In this document: piece by piece, positions 1-12,850 of the stretch
Layout of the letters: each line of letters begins with the position of its first letter
How positions within the stretch are numbered: the stretch's first letter is position 1
From: Apoderus coryli
Lineage: Eukaryota > Arthropoda > Insecta > Coleoptera > Attelabidae
Length of the DNA stretch: 64,000 bases
Reading direction: 5' to 3'
NCBI GenBank assembly: GCA_911728435.2
Contig: OU452217.1
Span: forward strand, 930,001 to 994,000
Made by a program: the position numbers and the translations under genes
The notes under the pieces: generated by a model
The model's database searches: none
Told to the model about the DNA's origin: nothing
The model's input: only the letters and a program-made list of their open reading frames with translations

Positions 1-3000
1 ATTTAGAACGATTTAGAGCGTTTATTTAAAAAATTGTGTTATTTAGATTTAAAAAGTAAAGTTTCTACAAAAAAGCTGTTTTCTCTCTAAGAATTTAAAA
101 CTAAATTTTATTAGGAAAAAGAAATTAGAATAAGCATAAAAAAAGCAATTTAGAACGAGTTAGAGCGTTTAGTTCAGAAATTGTGTTATTTAGATTTAAA
201 AAGTAAAGTTTCTAACAAAAAGCTGTTTTCTCTTTTAGAATTTAAAACTAAATTTTATTAATTAAAAGAACTTAGAATAAGCATTAAAAAGCAATTTAGA
301 ACGAATTAGAGCGTTTAGTTAAGAAATGGTGTTATTTATATTTAAAAAGTAAAGTGTCTACCAAAAAACTGTTTTCTCTCTAAGAATTTAAAACTGAATG
401 TGCTAGTAAAAAGAAGATAGAATAAGCATAAAAAAGCAATTTAGAACGATTTAGAGCGTTTAGTTAAGAAATTGTGTTATTTAGATTTAAAAATTAAAGT
501 GTCTACCAAAAAGCTGTTTTCTCTCTAAGAATTGAAAACTAAATTTTATTAGGAAAAAGAAATTAGAATAAGCATAAAAAAGCAATTTAGAACGAATTAG
601 AGCGTTTAGTTAAAAAATTGTGTTATTTAGATTTAAAAAGTAAAGTGTCTACCAAAAAGCTGTTTTCTCTCTAAGAATTTAAAACAAAATTTGTTAGTAA
701 AAAGAAATATGAATAAGCATAAAAAAGCAATTTAGAACGATTTAGAGCGTTTAGTTAAAAAATTGTGTTATTTAGATTTAAAAAGTAGTGTCTACCAAAA
801 AGCTGTTTTCTCTCTAAGAATTTAAAACAAAATTTGTTAGTAAAAAGAAATATGAATAAGCATAAAAAAGCAATTTAGAACGAATTAGAGCGTTTAGTTA
901 AAAAATTGTGTTATTTAGATTTAAAAAGTAAAGTGTCTACCACAAAGCTGTTTTCTCTCTAAGAATTTAAAACTAAATTTTATTAGGAAAAAGAAATTAG
1001 AATAAGCATAAAAAAAGCAGTTTAGAACGAATTAGAGCGTTTGTTTCAGAAATTGTGTTATTTAGATTTAAAAAGTAAAGTTTCTAACAAAAATCTGTTT
1101 TCTCTTTTAGAATGTAAAACTAAATTTATTAGTAAAAAGAAATTAGAATAAGCATAAAAAAGCAATTTAGAACGAATTAGAGCGTTTATTTAAAAAATTG
1201 TGTTATTTAGATTTAAAAAGTAAAGTTTCTACAAAATAGCTGTTTTCTCTCTAATAATTTAAAACTAAATTTTATTAGGAAAAAGAAATTAGAATAAGCA
1301 TAAAAAAAGCAATTTAGAACGAATTAGAGCGTTTAGTTCAGAAATTGTGTTATTTAGATTTAAAAAGTAAAGTTTCTAACAAAAAGCTGTTTTCTCTTTT
1401 AGAATTTAAAACTAAATTTTATTAGTTAAAAGAATTTAGAATAAGCATAAAAAAGCAATTTAGAACAAATTAGAGTGTTTAGTTAAGAAATGGTGTTATT
1501 TATATTTAAAAAGTAAAGTGTCTACCAAAAAACTGTTTTCTCTGTAAGAATTTAAAACTAAATGCGTTAGTAAAAAGAAGATAGAATAAGCATAAAAAAA
1601 CAATTTAGAACGATTTAGAGCATTTAGTTAAGAAATTGTGTTATTTAGATTTAAAAAGTAAAGTTTCTATCAAAAAGCTGTTTACTCTCTAAGAATTTAA
1701 AACTAAATTTTATTAGGAAAAAGAAATTGGAATAAGCATAAAAAAGCAATTTTGAACGATTTAGAGCGTTTATTTAAAAAATTGTTTTATTTATATTTAA
1801 AAAGTAAAGTGTCTACCAAAAAGCTGTTTTCTCATTTAAAATTTAAAACTAAATTTTATTAGGAAAAAGAAATTAGAATAAAATTAAAAAAGCAATTTAG
1901 AACGAATTAGAGCGTTTAGTTCAGAAATTGTGTTATTTAGATTTAAAAAGTAAATTGTCTACCAAAAAGCTGTTTTCTCTCTAAGAATTTAAAACTAAAT
2001 TTGTTAGTAAAAATAAATTAGAATAAGCATAAAAAAGCAGTTTAGAACGATTTAGAGCGTTTAGTTAAGAAATGGTGTTATATTTAAAAAGTAAAGTGGC
2101 TACCAAAAAACTGTTTTCTCTGTAAGAATTTAAAACTAAATGCGTTAGTAAAAAGAAGATAGAATAAGCATAAAAAAGCAATTTAGAACGATTTAGAGCG
2201 TTTAGTTAAGAAATTGTGTTATTTAGATTTAAAAAGTAAAGTTTCTATCAAAAAGCTGTTTACTCTCTAAGAATTTAAAACTAAATATTATTAGGAAAAA
2301 GAAATTACAATAAGCATAAAAAAGCAATTAGAACGAATTAGAGCGTTTAGTTAAGAAATTGTGTTATTTATATTTAAAAAGTAAAGTGTCTACCAAAAAG
2401 CTGTTTTCTCTCTAAGAATTTAAAACTAAATTTTATTAGTAAAAAGAAATTCGAATAAGCATAAAAAAGCAATTTAGAACGAATTAGAGCGTTTAGTTCA
2501 GAAATTGTGTTATTTAGATTTAAAAAGTAAAGTTTCTAACAAAAAGCTGTTTTCTCTTTTAGAATTTAAAACTAAATTTTATTAATTAAAAGAACTTAGA
2601 ATAAGCATTAAAAAGCAATTTAGAACGAATTAGAGCGTTTAGTTAAGAAATGGTGTTATTTATATTTAAAAAGTAAAGTGTCTACCAAAAAACTGTTTTC
2701 TCTCTAAGAATTTAAAACTGAATGTGTTAGTAAAAAGAAGATAGAATAAGCATAAAAAAGCAATTTAGAACGATTTAGAGCGTTTAGTTAAGAAATTGTG
2801 TTATTTAGATTTAAAAATTAAAGTGTCTACCAAAAAGCTGTTTTCTCTCTAAGAATTGAAAACTAAATTTTATTAGGAAAAAGAAATTAGAATAAGCATA
2901 AAAAAGCAATTTAGAACGAATTAGAGCGTTTAGTTAAAAAATTGTGTTATTTAGATTTAAAAAGTAAAGTTTCTACCAAAAAGCTGTTTTCTCTCTAAGA

Positions 3001-3025
3001 ATTTAAAACTAAATTTGTTAGTAAA
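1..3025 (+). repeat. 21-monomer HOR block, first copy
   Basis: This stretch of about 21 monomers, up to the first M marker, matches 31371-34396 at a constant offset of 31370-31371 over its first 2 kb. A private variant, gaatgtgctag, is shared at 393-403 and 31763-31773, where other copies read gaatgtgttag. A monomer with both CpGs lost (gaacaaattagagtg at 1463) is shared with 32834. Two monomers with aaaacaaaatttg near 685-835 also recur in the partner. Differences are scattered, such as an extra A near 32530 and gttaattag near 32721 in the partner. The monomer ending near 2480 reads gaacgaattag where the partner reads gaacgagttag, so a local exchange is possible there. Confidence 0.85.
1463..1477 (+). 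other. Monomer with both core CpGs lost, first of four
   Basis: The usual gaacgaattagagcg reads gaacaaattagagtg: the first CG has become CA and the second TG. Copies are at 1463, 4514, 32834 and 37198. Both changes are those expected from deamination of methylated CpG, once on each strand. Confidence 0.8.
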
Positions 3026-5207
3026 ATGGAATTAGAATAAACATGAAAAAGCAATTTAGAACGATTTAGAGCGTTTATTTAAAAAATTGTGTTATTTAGA
3101 TTTAAAAAGTAAAGTTTCTACAAAAAAGCTGTTTTCTCTCTAAGAATTTAAAACTAAATTTTATTAGGAAAAAGAAATTAGAATAAGCATAAAAAAAGCA
3201 ATTTAGAACGAGTTAGAGCGTTTAGTTCAGAAATTGTGTTATTTAGATTTAAAAAGTAAAGTTTCTAACAAAAAGCTGTTTTCTCTTTTAGAATTTAAAA
3301 CTAAATTTTATTAATTAAAAGAACTTAGAATAAGCATTAAAAAGCAATTTAGAACGAATTAGAGCGTTTAGTTAAGAAATGGTGTTATTTATATTTAAAA
3401 AGTAAAGTGTCTACCAAAAAACTGTTTTCTCTCTAAGAATTTAAAACTGAATGTGTTAGTAAAAAGAAGATAGAATAAGCATAAAAAAGCAATTTAGAAC
3501 GATTTAGAGCGTTTAGTTAAGAAATTGTGTTATTTAGATTTAAAAATAAAAGTGTCTACCAAAAAGCTGTTTTCTCTCTAAGAATTGAAAACTAAATTTT
3601 ATTAGGAAAAAGAAATTAGAATAAGCATAAAAAAGCAATTTAGAACGAATTAGAGCGTTTAGTTAAAAAATTGTGTTATTTAGATTTAAAAAGTAAAGTG
3701 TCTACCAAAAAGCTGTTTTCTCTCTAAGAATTTAAAACTAAATTTGTTAGTAAAAAGAAATTAGAATAAGCATAAAAAAGCAATTTAGAACGATTTAGAG
3801 CGCTTATTTAAAAAATTGTGTTATTTATGTTTAAAAAGTAGTGTCTACCAAAAAGCTTTTTTTTTCTCTAAGAATTTAAAACTAAATGCGTTAGTAAAAA
3901 GAAGATAGAATAAGCATAAAAAAGTAATTTAGAACGATTAAGAGCGTTTAGTTAAGAAATTGTGTTATTTAGATTTAAAAAGTAAAGTGTCTACCAAAAA
4001 GAAGTTTTTTCTCTAAGAATTTAAAACTAAATTTTATTAGTAAAAAGAAATTAGAATGAGCACAAAAAAGCAATTTAGAAGGAATTAAAGCGTTTAGTTA
4101 AGAAATTGTGTTATTTATATTTAAAAAGTAAAGTGTACCAAAAAGCTGTTTTCTCTCTAAGAATTTAAAACTAAATTTGTTAGTAAAAAGAAATATGAAT
4201 AAGCATAAAAAAGCAATTTAGAACGATTTAGAGCGTTTATTTAAAAAATTGTGTTATTTATATTTAAAAAGTAAAGTGTCTACCAAAAAGCTGTTTTCTC
4301 TCTAAGAATTTAAAACTAAATTTTATTAGGAAAAAGAAATTAGAATAAGCATAAAAAAAGCAGTTTAGAACGAATTAGAGCGTTTGTTTCAGAAATTGTG
4401 TTATTTAGATTTAAAAAGTAAAGTTTCTAACAAAAATCTGTTTTCTCTTTTAGAATTTAAAACTAAATTTTATTAGTTAAAAGAATTTAGAATAAGCATA
4501 AAAAAGCAATTTAGAACAAATTAGAGTGTTTAGTTAAGAAATGGTGTTATTTATATTTAAAAAGTAAAGTGTCTACCAAAAAACTGTTTTCTCTGTAAGA
4601 ATTTAAAACTAAATGCGTTAGTAAAAAGAAGATAGAATAAGCATAAAAAAACAATTTAGAACGATTTAGAGCATTTAGTTAAGAAATTGTGTTATTTAGA
4701 TTTAAAAAGTAAAGTTTCTATCAAAAAGCTGTTTACTCTCTAAGAATTTAAAACTAAATTTTATTAGGAAAAAGAAATTGGAATAAGCATAAAAAAGCAA
4801 TTTTGAACGATTTAGAGCGTTTATTTAAAAAATTGTTTTATTTATATTTAAAAAGTAAAGTGTCTACCAAAAAGCTGTTTTCTCATTTAAAATTTAAAAC
4901 TAAATTTTATTAGGAAAAAGAAATTAGAATAAAATTAAAAAAGCAATTTAGAACGAATTAGAGCGTTTAGTTCAGAAATTGTGTTATTTAGATTTAAAAA
5001 GTAAATTGTCTACCAAAAAGCTGTTTTCTCTCTAAGAATTTAAAACTAAATTTGTTAGTAAAAATAAATTAGAATAAGCATAAAAAAGCAGTTTAGAACG
5101 ATTTAGAGCGTTTAGTTAAGAAATTGTGTTATTTAGATTTAAAAAGTAAAGTTTCTATCAAAAAGCTGTTTACTCTCTAAGAATTTAAAACTAAATTTGT
5201 TAGTAAA
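3026..5207 (+). repeat. 15-monomer HOR block with HindIII-type monomer
   Basis: It starts at an M marker, repeats the order of subfamilies that opens the window, then adds the HindIII monomer (site at 3853) and a monomer with the private aaagtaattt variant near 3924. That private variant is also at about 36460, which ties this block to 35561-38323 at offset 32535. A CpG-depleted monomer sits at 4514 (partner 37198). Relative to its partner, this copy has one extra monomer near 4.1-4.3 kb and lacks two near 4.44 kb, shown by offset changes of about -143 and +292 bp. Confidence 0.8.
3853..3858 (+). other. HindIII-type monomer, 'atg' subtype (first of five)
   Basis: The normal aaaagctgtttt is changed to aaaagcttttttttt, creating an AAGCTT site. 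The same monomer always has gagcgctta (an AGCGCT, AfeI-type site) upstream and lacks three bases (agtagtg for agtaaagtg). In this subtype the conserved region reads ttatgttt. Members are at 3853, 6761, 35224, 36388 and 39151. Confidence 0.88.
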
Positions 5208-5933
5208 ATGGAATTAGAATAAACATGAAAAAGCAATTTAGAACGATTTAGAGCGTTTATTTAAAAAATTGTGTTATTTAGATTTAAAAAGTAAAGTGTC
5301 TACCAAAAAGCTGTTTTCTCTCTAAGAATTTAAAACTAAATTTGTTAGTAAAAAGAAGATAGAATAAGCATAAAAAAGCAATTTAGAACGATTTAGAGCG
5401 TTTAGTTAAGAAATTGTGTTATTTAGATTTAAAAAGTAAAGTTTCTATCAAAAAGCTGTTTACTCTCTAAGAATTTAAAACTAAATGCGTTAGTAAAAAG
5501 AAGATAGAATAAGCATAAAAAAGCAATTTAGAACGATTTAGAGCGTTTAGTTAAGAAATTGTGTTATTTAGATTTAAAAAGTAAAGTTTCTATCAAAAAG
5601 CTGTTTACTCTCTAAGAATTTAAAACTAAATATTATTAGGAAAAAGAAATTACAATAAGCATAAAAAAGCAATTAGAACGAATTAGAGCGTTTAGTTAAG
5701 AAATTGTGTTATTTATATTTAAAAAGTAAAGTGTCTACCAAAAAGCTGTTTTCTCTCTAAGAATTTAACACTAAATTTTATTAGTAAAAAGAAATTCGAA
5801 TAAGCATAAAAAAGCAATTTAGAACTATTTAAAGCGTTTATTTAAAAATGTGTGTTATTTATATTTAAAAAGTAAAGTGTCTACCAAAAAGCTGTTTTCT
5901 CTCTAAGAATTTAAAACTAAATTTGTTAGTAAA
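5208..5933 (+). repeat. 5-monomer block between two M markers
   Basis: M markers at 5208 and 5934 are 726 bp (five monomers) apart. The block is dominated by the subfamily with tctatc linked to gtttactctc, alternating with the aaatgcgttag type. It ends with a distinctive monomer reading gaactatttaaagcg at 5822, shared with 38212 (offset 32390). It looks like a local M-bounded insertion relative to the second large copy. Confidence 0.78.
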
Positions 5934-8900
5934 ATGGAATTAGAATAAACATGAAAAAGCAATTTAGAACGATTTAGAGCGTTTATTTAAAAAATTGTGT
6001 TATTTAGATTTAAAAAGTAAAGTTTCTACAAAAAAGCTGTTTTCTCTCTAAGAATTTAAAACTAAATTTTATTAGGAAAAAGAAATTAGAATAAGCATAA
6101 AAAAAGCAATTTAGAACGAGTTAGAGCGTTTAGTTCAGAAATTGTGTTATTTAGATTTAAAAAGTAAAGTTTCTAACAAAAAGCTGTTTTCTCTTTTAGA
6201 ATTTAAAACTAAATTTTATTAATTAAAAGAACTTAGAATAAGCATTAAAAAGCAATTTAGAACGAATTAGAGCGTTTAGTTAAGAAATGGTGTTATTTAT
6301 ATTTAAAAAGTAAAGTGTCTACCAAAAAACTGTTTTCTCTCTAAGAATTTAAAACTGAATGTGTTAGTAAAAAGAAGATAGAATAAGCATAAAAAAGCAA
6401 TTTAGAACGATTTAGAGCGTTTAGTTAAGAAATTGTGTTATTTAGATTTAAAAATTAAAGTGTCTACCAAAAAGCTGTTTTCTCTCTAAGAATTGAAAAC
6501 TAAATTTTATTAGGAAAAAGAAATTAGAATAAGCATAAAAAAGCAATTTAGAACGAATTAGAGCGTTTAGTTAAAAAATTGTGTTATTTAGATTTAAAAA
6601 GTAAAGTGTCTACCAAAAAGCTGTTTTCTCTCTAAGAATTTAAAACTAAATTTGTTAGTAAAAAGAAATTAGAATAAGCATAAAAAAGCAATTTAGAACG
6701 ATTTAGAGCGCTTATTTAAAAAATTGTGTTATTTATGTTTAAAAAGTAGTGTCTACCAAAAAGCTTTTTTTTTCTCTAAGAATTTAAAACTAAATGCGTT
6801 AGTAAAAAGAAGATAGAATAAGCATAAAAAAGCAATTTAGAACGATTAAGAGCGTTTAGTTAAGAAATTGTGTTATTTAGATTTAAAAAGTAAAGTGTCT
6901 ACCAAAAAGAATTTTTTTCTCTAAGAATTTAAAACTAAATTTTATTAGTAAAAAGAAATTAGAATGAGCACAAAAAAGCAATTTAGAAGGAATTAGAGCG
7001 TTTAGTTAAGAAATTGTGTTATTTATATTTAAAAAGTAAAGTGTACCAAAAAGCTGTTTTCTCTCTAAGAATTTAAAACTAAATTTGTTAGTAAAAAGAA
7101 ATATGAATAAGCATAAAAAAGCAATTTAGAACGATTTAGAGCGTTTATTTAAAAAATTGTGTTATTTATATTTAAAAAGTAAAGTGTCTACCAAAAAGCT
7201 GTTTTCTCTCTAAGAATTTAAAACTAAATTTGTTAGTAAAAAGGAATTAGAATAAGCATGAAAAAGCAATTTAGAACGATTTAGAGCGTTTATTTAAAAA
7301 ATTGTGTTATTTAGATTTAAAAAGTAAAGTTTCTACAAAATAGCTGTTTTCTCTCTAAGAATTTAAAACTAAATTTTATTAGGAAAAAGAAATTAGAATA
7401 AGCATAAAAAAAGCAATTTAGAACGATTTAGAGCGTTTAGTTCAGAAATTGTGTTATTTAGATTTAAAAAGTAAAGTTTCTAACAAAAATCTGTTTTCTC
7501 TTTTAGAATGTAAAACTAAATTTATTAGTAAAAAGAAATTAGAATAAGCATAAAAAAGCAATTTAGAACGAATTAGAGCGTTTATTTAAAAAATTGTGTT
7601 ATTTAGATTTAAAAAGTAAAGTTTCTAAAAAATAGCTGTTTTCTCTCTAAGAATTTAAAACTAAATTTTATTAGGAAAAAGAAATTAGAATAAGCATAAA
7701 AAAAGCAATTTAGAACGAATTAGAGCGTTTAGTTCAGAAATTGTGTTATTTAGATTTAAAAAGTAAAGTTTCTAACAAAAAGCTGTTTTCTCTTTTAGAA
7801 TTTAAAACTAAATTTTATTAGTTAAAAGAATTTAGAATAAGCATAAAAAAGCAATTTAGAACGAATTGGAGCGTTTAGTTAAGAAATGGTGTTATTTATA
7901 TTTAAAAAGTAAAGTGTCTACCAAAAAACTGTTTTCTCTGTAAGAATTTAAAACTAAATGCGTTAGTAAAAAGAAGATAAAATAAGCACAACAAAAAAAA
8001 CAATTTAGAACGATTTAGAGCATTTAGTTAAGAAATTGTGTTATTTAGATTTAAAAAGTAAAGTTTCTATCAAAAAGCTGTTTTCTCTCTAAGAATTTAA
8101 AACTAAATTTGTTAGTAGAAAGAAATATGATAAAGCATAAAAAAGCAATTTAGAACGATTTAGAGCGTTTATTTAAAAAATTGTTTTATTTATATTTAAA
8201 AAGTAAAGTGTCCACCAAAAAGCTGTTTTCTCTTTTAAAATTTAAAACTAAATTTTATTAGTAAAAAGAAACTAATAAGCATAAAAAAAGCAATTTAGAA
8301 CGAATTAGAGCGTTTAGTTCAGAAATTGTGTTATTTAGATTTAAAAAGTAAAGTTTCTAACAAAAAGCTGTTTTCTCTTTTAGAATTTAAAACTAAATTT
8401 TATTAGTTAAAAGAATTTAGAATAAGCATAAAAAAGCAATTTAGAACGAATTGGAGCGTTTAGTTAAGAAATGGTGTTATTTATATTTAAAAAGTAAAGT
8501 GTCTACCAAAAAACTGTTTTCTCTGTAAGAATTTAAAACTAAATGCGTTAGTAAAAAGAAGATAAAATAAGCACAACAAAAAAAAACAATTTAGAACGAT
8601 TTAGAGCATTTAGTTAAAAAATTGTGTTATTTAGATTTAAAAAGTAAAGTGTCTACCAAAAAGCTGTTTTCTCTCTAAGAATTTAAAACTAAATTTGTTA
8701 GTAGAAAGGAATATGATAAAGCATAAAAAAGCAATTTAGAACGATTTAGAGCGTTTATTTAAAAAATTGTTTTATTTATATTTAAAAAGTAAAGTTTCCA
8801 CCAAAAAGCTGTTTTCTCTTTTAAAATTTAAAACTAAATTTTATTAGTAAAAAGAAACTAATAAGCATAAAAAAGCAATTTAGAACGAATTAGAGCGTTT

Positions 8901-11174
8901 AGTTCAGAAATTGTGTTATTTAGATTTAAAAAGTAAAGTGTCTACCAAAAAGCTGTTTTCTCTCTAAGAATTTAAAACTAAATTTGTTAGTAAAAAGAAA
9001 TTAGAATAAGCATAAAAAAGCAATTTAGAACGATTTAGAGCGTTTATTTAAAAAATTGTGTTATTTAGATTTAAAAAGTAATGTTTCTACCAAAAAGCTG
9101 TTTTCTCTCTAAGAATTTAAAACTAAATTTTATTAGGAAAAAGAAATTAGAATAAAAATAAAAAAGCAATTTAGAACGAATTAGAGCGTTTAGTTAAGAA
9201 ATGGTGTTATTTATATTTAAAAAGTAAAGTGGCTACCAAAAAACTGTTTTCTCTGTAAGAATTTAAAACTAAATGCGTTAGTAAAAAGAAGATAGAATAA
9301 GCATAAAAAAGCAATTTAGAACGATTTAGAGCGTTTAGTTAAGAAATTGTGTTATTTAGATTTAAAAAGTAAAGTTTCTATCAAAAAGCTGTTTACTCTC
9401 TAAGAATTTAAAACTAAATTTTATTAGGAAAAAGAAATTACAATAAGCATAAAAAAGCAATTAGAACGAATTAGAGCGTTTAGTTAAGAAATTGTGTTAT
9501 TTATATTTAAAAAGTAAAGTGTCTACCAAAAAGCTGTTTTCTCTCTAAGAATGTAAAACTAAATTTGTTAGTAAAAAGAAATATGATAAAGCATAAAAAA
9601 GCAATTTAGAACGATTTAGAGCGTTTATTTAAAAAATTGTGTTATTTAGATTTAAAAAGTAAAGTTTCTATCAAAAAGCTGTTTACTCTCTAAGAATTTA
9701 AAACTAAATTTTATTAGGAAAAAGAAATTAGAATAAGCATAAAAAAGCAATTAGAACGAATTATAGCGTTTAGTTAAGAAATTGTGTTATTTATATTTAA
9801 AAAGTAAAGTGTCTACCAAAAAGCTGTTTTCTCTCTTAGAATTTAAAACTAAATTTGTTAGTAAAAAGAAATATGATAAAGCATAAAAAAGCAATTTAGA
9901 ACGATTTAGAGCGTTTATTTAAAAAATTGTTTTATTTATATTTAAAAAGTAAAGTGTCTACCAAAAAGCTGTTTTCTCTTTTAAAATTTAAAACTAAATT
10001 TTATTAGTAAAAAGAAATTAAATAAGCATAAAAAAGCAATTTAGAACGAATTAGAGCGTTTAGTTCAGAAATTGTGTTATTTAGATTTAAAAAGTAAAGT
10101 GTCTACCAAAAAACTGTTTTCTCTGTAAGAATTTAAAACTAAATGCGTTAGTAAAAAGAAGATAGAATAATCATAAAAAAACAATTTAGAACGATTTAGA
10201 GCATTTAGTTAAGAAATTGTGTTATTTAGATTTAAAAAGTAAAGTTTCTATCAAAAAGCTGTTTACTCTCTAAGAATTTAAAACTAAATTTTATTAGGAA
10301 AAAGAAATTGGAATAAGCATAAAAAAGCAATTTTGAACGATTTAAAGCGTTTATTTAAAAAATTGTTTTATTTATATTTAAAAAGTAAAGTGTCTACCAA
10401 AAAGCTGTTTTCTCTTTTAAAATTTAAAACTAAATTTTATTAGTAAAAAGAAATTAAATAAGCATAAAAAAGCAATTTAGAACGAATTAGAGCGTTTAGT
10501 TCAGAAATTGTGTTATTTAGATTTAAAAAGTAAAGTGTCTACCAAAAAGCTGTTTTCTCTCTAAAAATTTAAAACTAAATTTGTTAGTAAAAAGAAATTA
10601 GAATAAGCATAAAAAAGCAATTTAGAACGATTTAGAGCGTTTATTTAAAAAATTGTGTTATTTAGATTTAAAAAGTAAAGTTTCTACCAAAAAGCTGTTT
10701 TCTCTCTAAGAATTTAAAACTAAATTTTATTAGGAAAAAGAAATTAGAATAAAAATAAAAATAAAAAAGCAATTTAGAACGAATTAGAGCGTTTAGTTAA
10801 GAAATTGGGTTATTTATATTTAAATAGTAAAGTGTCTACCAAAAAGCTGTTTTCTCTCTAAGAATTTAAAACTGAATTTGTTAGTAAAAATAAATTAGAA
10901 TAAGCATAAAAAAGCAGTTTAGAACGATTTAGAGCGTTTAGTTAAGAAATGGTGTTATATTTAAAAAGTAAAGTGGCTACCAAAAAACTGTTTTCTCTGT
11001 AAGAATTTAAAACTAAATGCGTTAGTAAAAAGAAGATAGAATAAGCATAAAAAAGCAATTTAGAACGATTTAGAGCGTTTAGTTAAGAAATTGTGTTATT
11101 TAGATTTAAAAAGTAAAGTTTCTATCAAAAAGCTGTTTACTCTCTAAGAATTTAAAACTAAATTTGTTAGTAAA
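5934..11174 (+). repeat. 36-monomer HOR block
   Basis: This block of 5241 bp lies between M markers. It carries a HindIII monomer at 6761 and two monomers with long A runs after gcacaaca (7985 and 8571). Its partner is 38324-45756. The offset is 32392 up to about 9.7 kb and then 34729, because the partner has gained a 16-monomer duplication. The tract near 10741-10770 reads aaaataaaaataaaaaagc, six bases longer than the partner at about 45478, consistent with a short slippage gain of the aaaata unit. Confidence 0.82.
7985..8003 (+). other. A-run monomer (gcacaaca plus 8-11 A), first of a dozen
   Basis: The end of the monomer reads gcacaaca followed by a homopolymer instead of gcataaaaaagca. 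The run counted after the final c is 8 A here, 9 at most copies (8571, about 17886, 21359, 28743, 40377, 40963) and 11 near 13233. This length polymorphism is typical of replication slippage. Further copies are near 42716, 43302, 48392 and 54063. Confidence 0.75.
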
Positions 11175-12000
11175 ATGGAATTAGAATAAACATGAAAAAG
11201 CAATTTAGAACGATTTAGAGCGTTTATTTAAAAAATTGTGTTATTTAGATTTAAAAAGTAAAGTTTCTACAAAAAAGCTGTTTTCTCTCTAAGAATTTAA
11301 AACTAAATTTTATTAGGAAAAAGAAATTAGAATAAGCATAAAAAAAGCAATTTAGAACGAGTTAGAGCGTTTAGTTCAGAAATTGTGTTATTTAGATTTA
11401 AAAAGTAAAGTTTCTAACAAAAAGCTGTTTTCTCTTTTAGAATTTAAAACTAAATTTTATTAATTAAAGAAATTAGAATAAGCATTAAAAAGCAATTTAG
11501 AACGAATTAGAGCGTTTAGTTAAGAAATGGTGTTATTTATATTTAAAAAGTAAAGTGTCTACCAAAAAACTGTTTTCTCTCTAAGAATTTAAAACTGAAT
11601 GTGTTAGTAAAAAGAAGATAGAATAAGCATAAAAAAGCAATTTAGAACGATTTAGAGCGTTTAGTTAAGAAATTGTGTTATTTAGATTTAAAAATTAAAG
11701 TGTCTACCAAAAAGCTGTTTTCTCTCTAAGAATTGAAAACTAAATTTTATTAGGAAAAAGAAATTAGAATAAGCATAAAAAAGCAATTTAGAACGAATTA
11801 GAGCGTTTAGTTAAAAAATTGTGTTATTTAGATTTAAAAAGTAAAGTGTCTACCAAAAAGCTGTTTTCTCTCTAAGAATTTAAAACTAAATTTGTTAGTA
11901 AAAAGAAATTAGAATAAGCATAAAAAAGCAATTTAGAACGATTTAGAGCGCTTATTTAAAAAATTGTGTTATTTATATTTAAAAAGTAGTGTCTACCAAA

Positions 12001-12006
12001 AAGCTT
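12001..12006 (+). other. HindIII-type monomer, 'ata' subtype (first of six)
   Basis: This has the same linked changes as the other HindIII monomers but reads ttatattt in the conserved region. Members are at 12001, 16368, 47164, 52838, 60818 and 63578. In both large copies the atg subtype comes first and the ata subtype second, which supports order-preserving duplication. Confidence 0.88.
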
Positions 12007-12845
12007 TTTTTTTCTCTAAGAATTTAAAACTAAATGCGTTAGTAAAAAGAAGATAGAATAAGCATAAAAAAGCAATTTAGAACGATTAAGAGCGTTTAGT
12101 TAAGAAATTGTGTTATTTAGATTTAAAAAGTAAAGTGTCTACCAAAAAGATGTTTTTTCTCTAAGAATTTAAAACTAAATTTTATTAGTAAAAAGAAATT
12201 AGAATGAGCACAAAAAAGCAATTTAGAAGGAATTAGAGCGTTTAGTTAAGAAATTGTGTTATTTATATTTAAAAAGTAAAGTGTACCAAAAAGCTGTTTT
12301 CTCTCTAAGAATTTAAAACTAAATTTGTTAGTAAAAAGAAATATGAATAAGCATAAAAAAGCAATTCAGAACGATTTAGAGCGTTTATTTAAAAAATTGT
12401 GTTATTTATATTTAAAAAGTAAAGTGTCTACCAAAAAGCTGTTTTCTCTCTAAGAATTTAAAACTAAATTTGTTAGTAAAAAGGAATTAGAATAAGCATG
12501 AAAAAGCAATTTAGAACGATTTAGAGCGTTTATTTAAAAAATTGTGTTATTTAGATTTAAAAAGTAAAGTTTCTACAAAATAGCTGTTTTCTCTCTAAGA
12601 ATTTAAAACTAAATTTTATTAGGAAAAAGAAATTAGAATAAGCATAAAAAAAGCAATTTAGAACGATTTAGAGCGTTTAGTTCAGAAATTGTGTTATTTA
12701 GATTTAAAAAGTAAAGTTTCTAACAAAAATCTGTTTTCTCTTTTAGAATGTAAAACTAAATTTATTAGTAAAAAGAAATTAGAATAAGCATAAAAAAGCA
12801 ATTTAGAACGAATTAGAGCGTTTATTTAAAAAATTGTGTTATTTA

Positions 12846-12850
12846 GATCT
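12846..12850 (+). other. BglII-type monomer (agatct), first of seven
   Basis: The conserved ttagattta is changed to ttagatcta, giving AGATCT. Copies are at 12846, 17503, 20979, 28364, 48009, 53682 and 61516 (position of gatct). Each lies in a monomer with gtttctacaaaatag, so a single founder that spread within HORs is likely. Confidence 0.88.

Noticed and set aside
3026..3041. Start codon in the M marker (atggaattagaataa)
   Set aside because: The frame closes after four codons, and no conserved frame or ribosome-binding context exists.
3850..3870. Intrinsic terminator or functional palindrome at aaaaagctttttttttctc
   Set aside because: The stem has only one G-C step, there is no transcript context, and it is simply a diagnostic variant of one subfamily.
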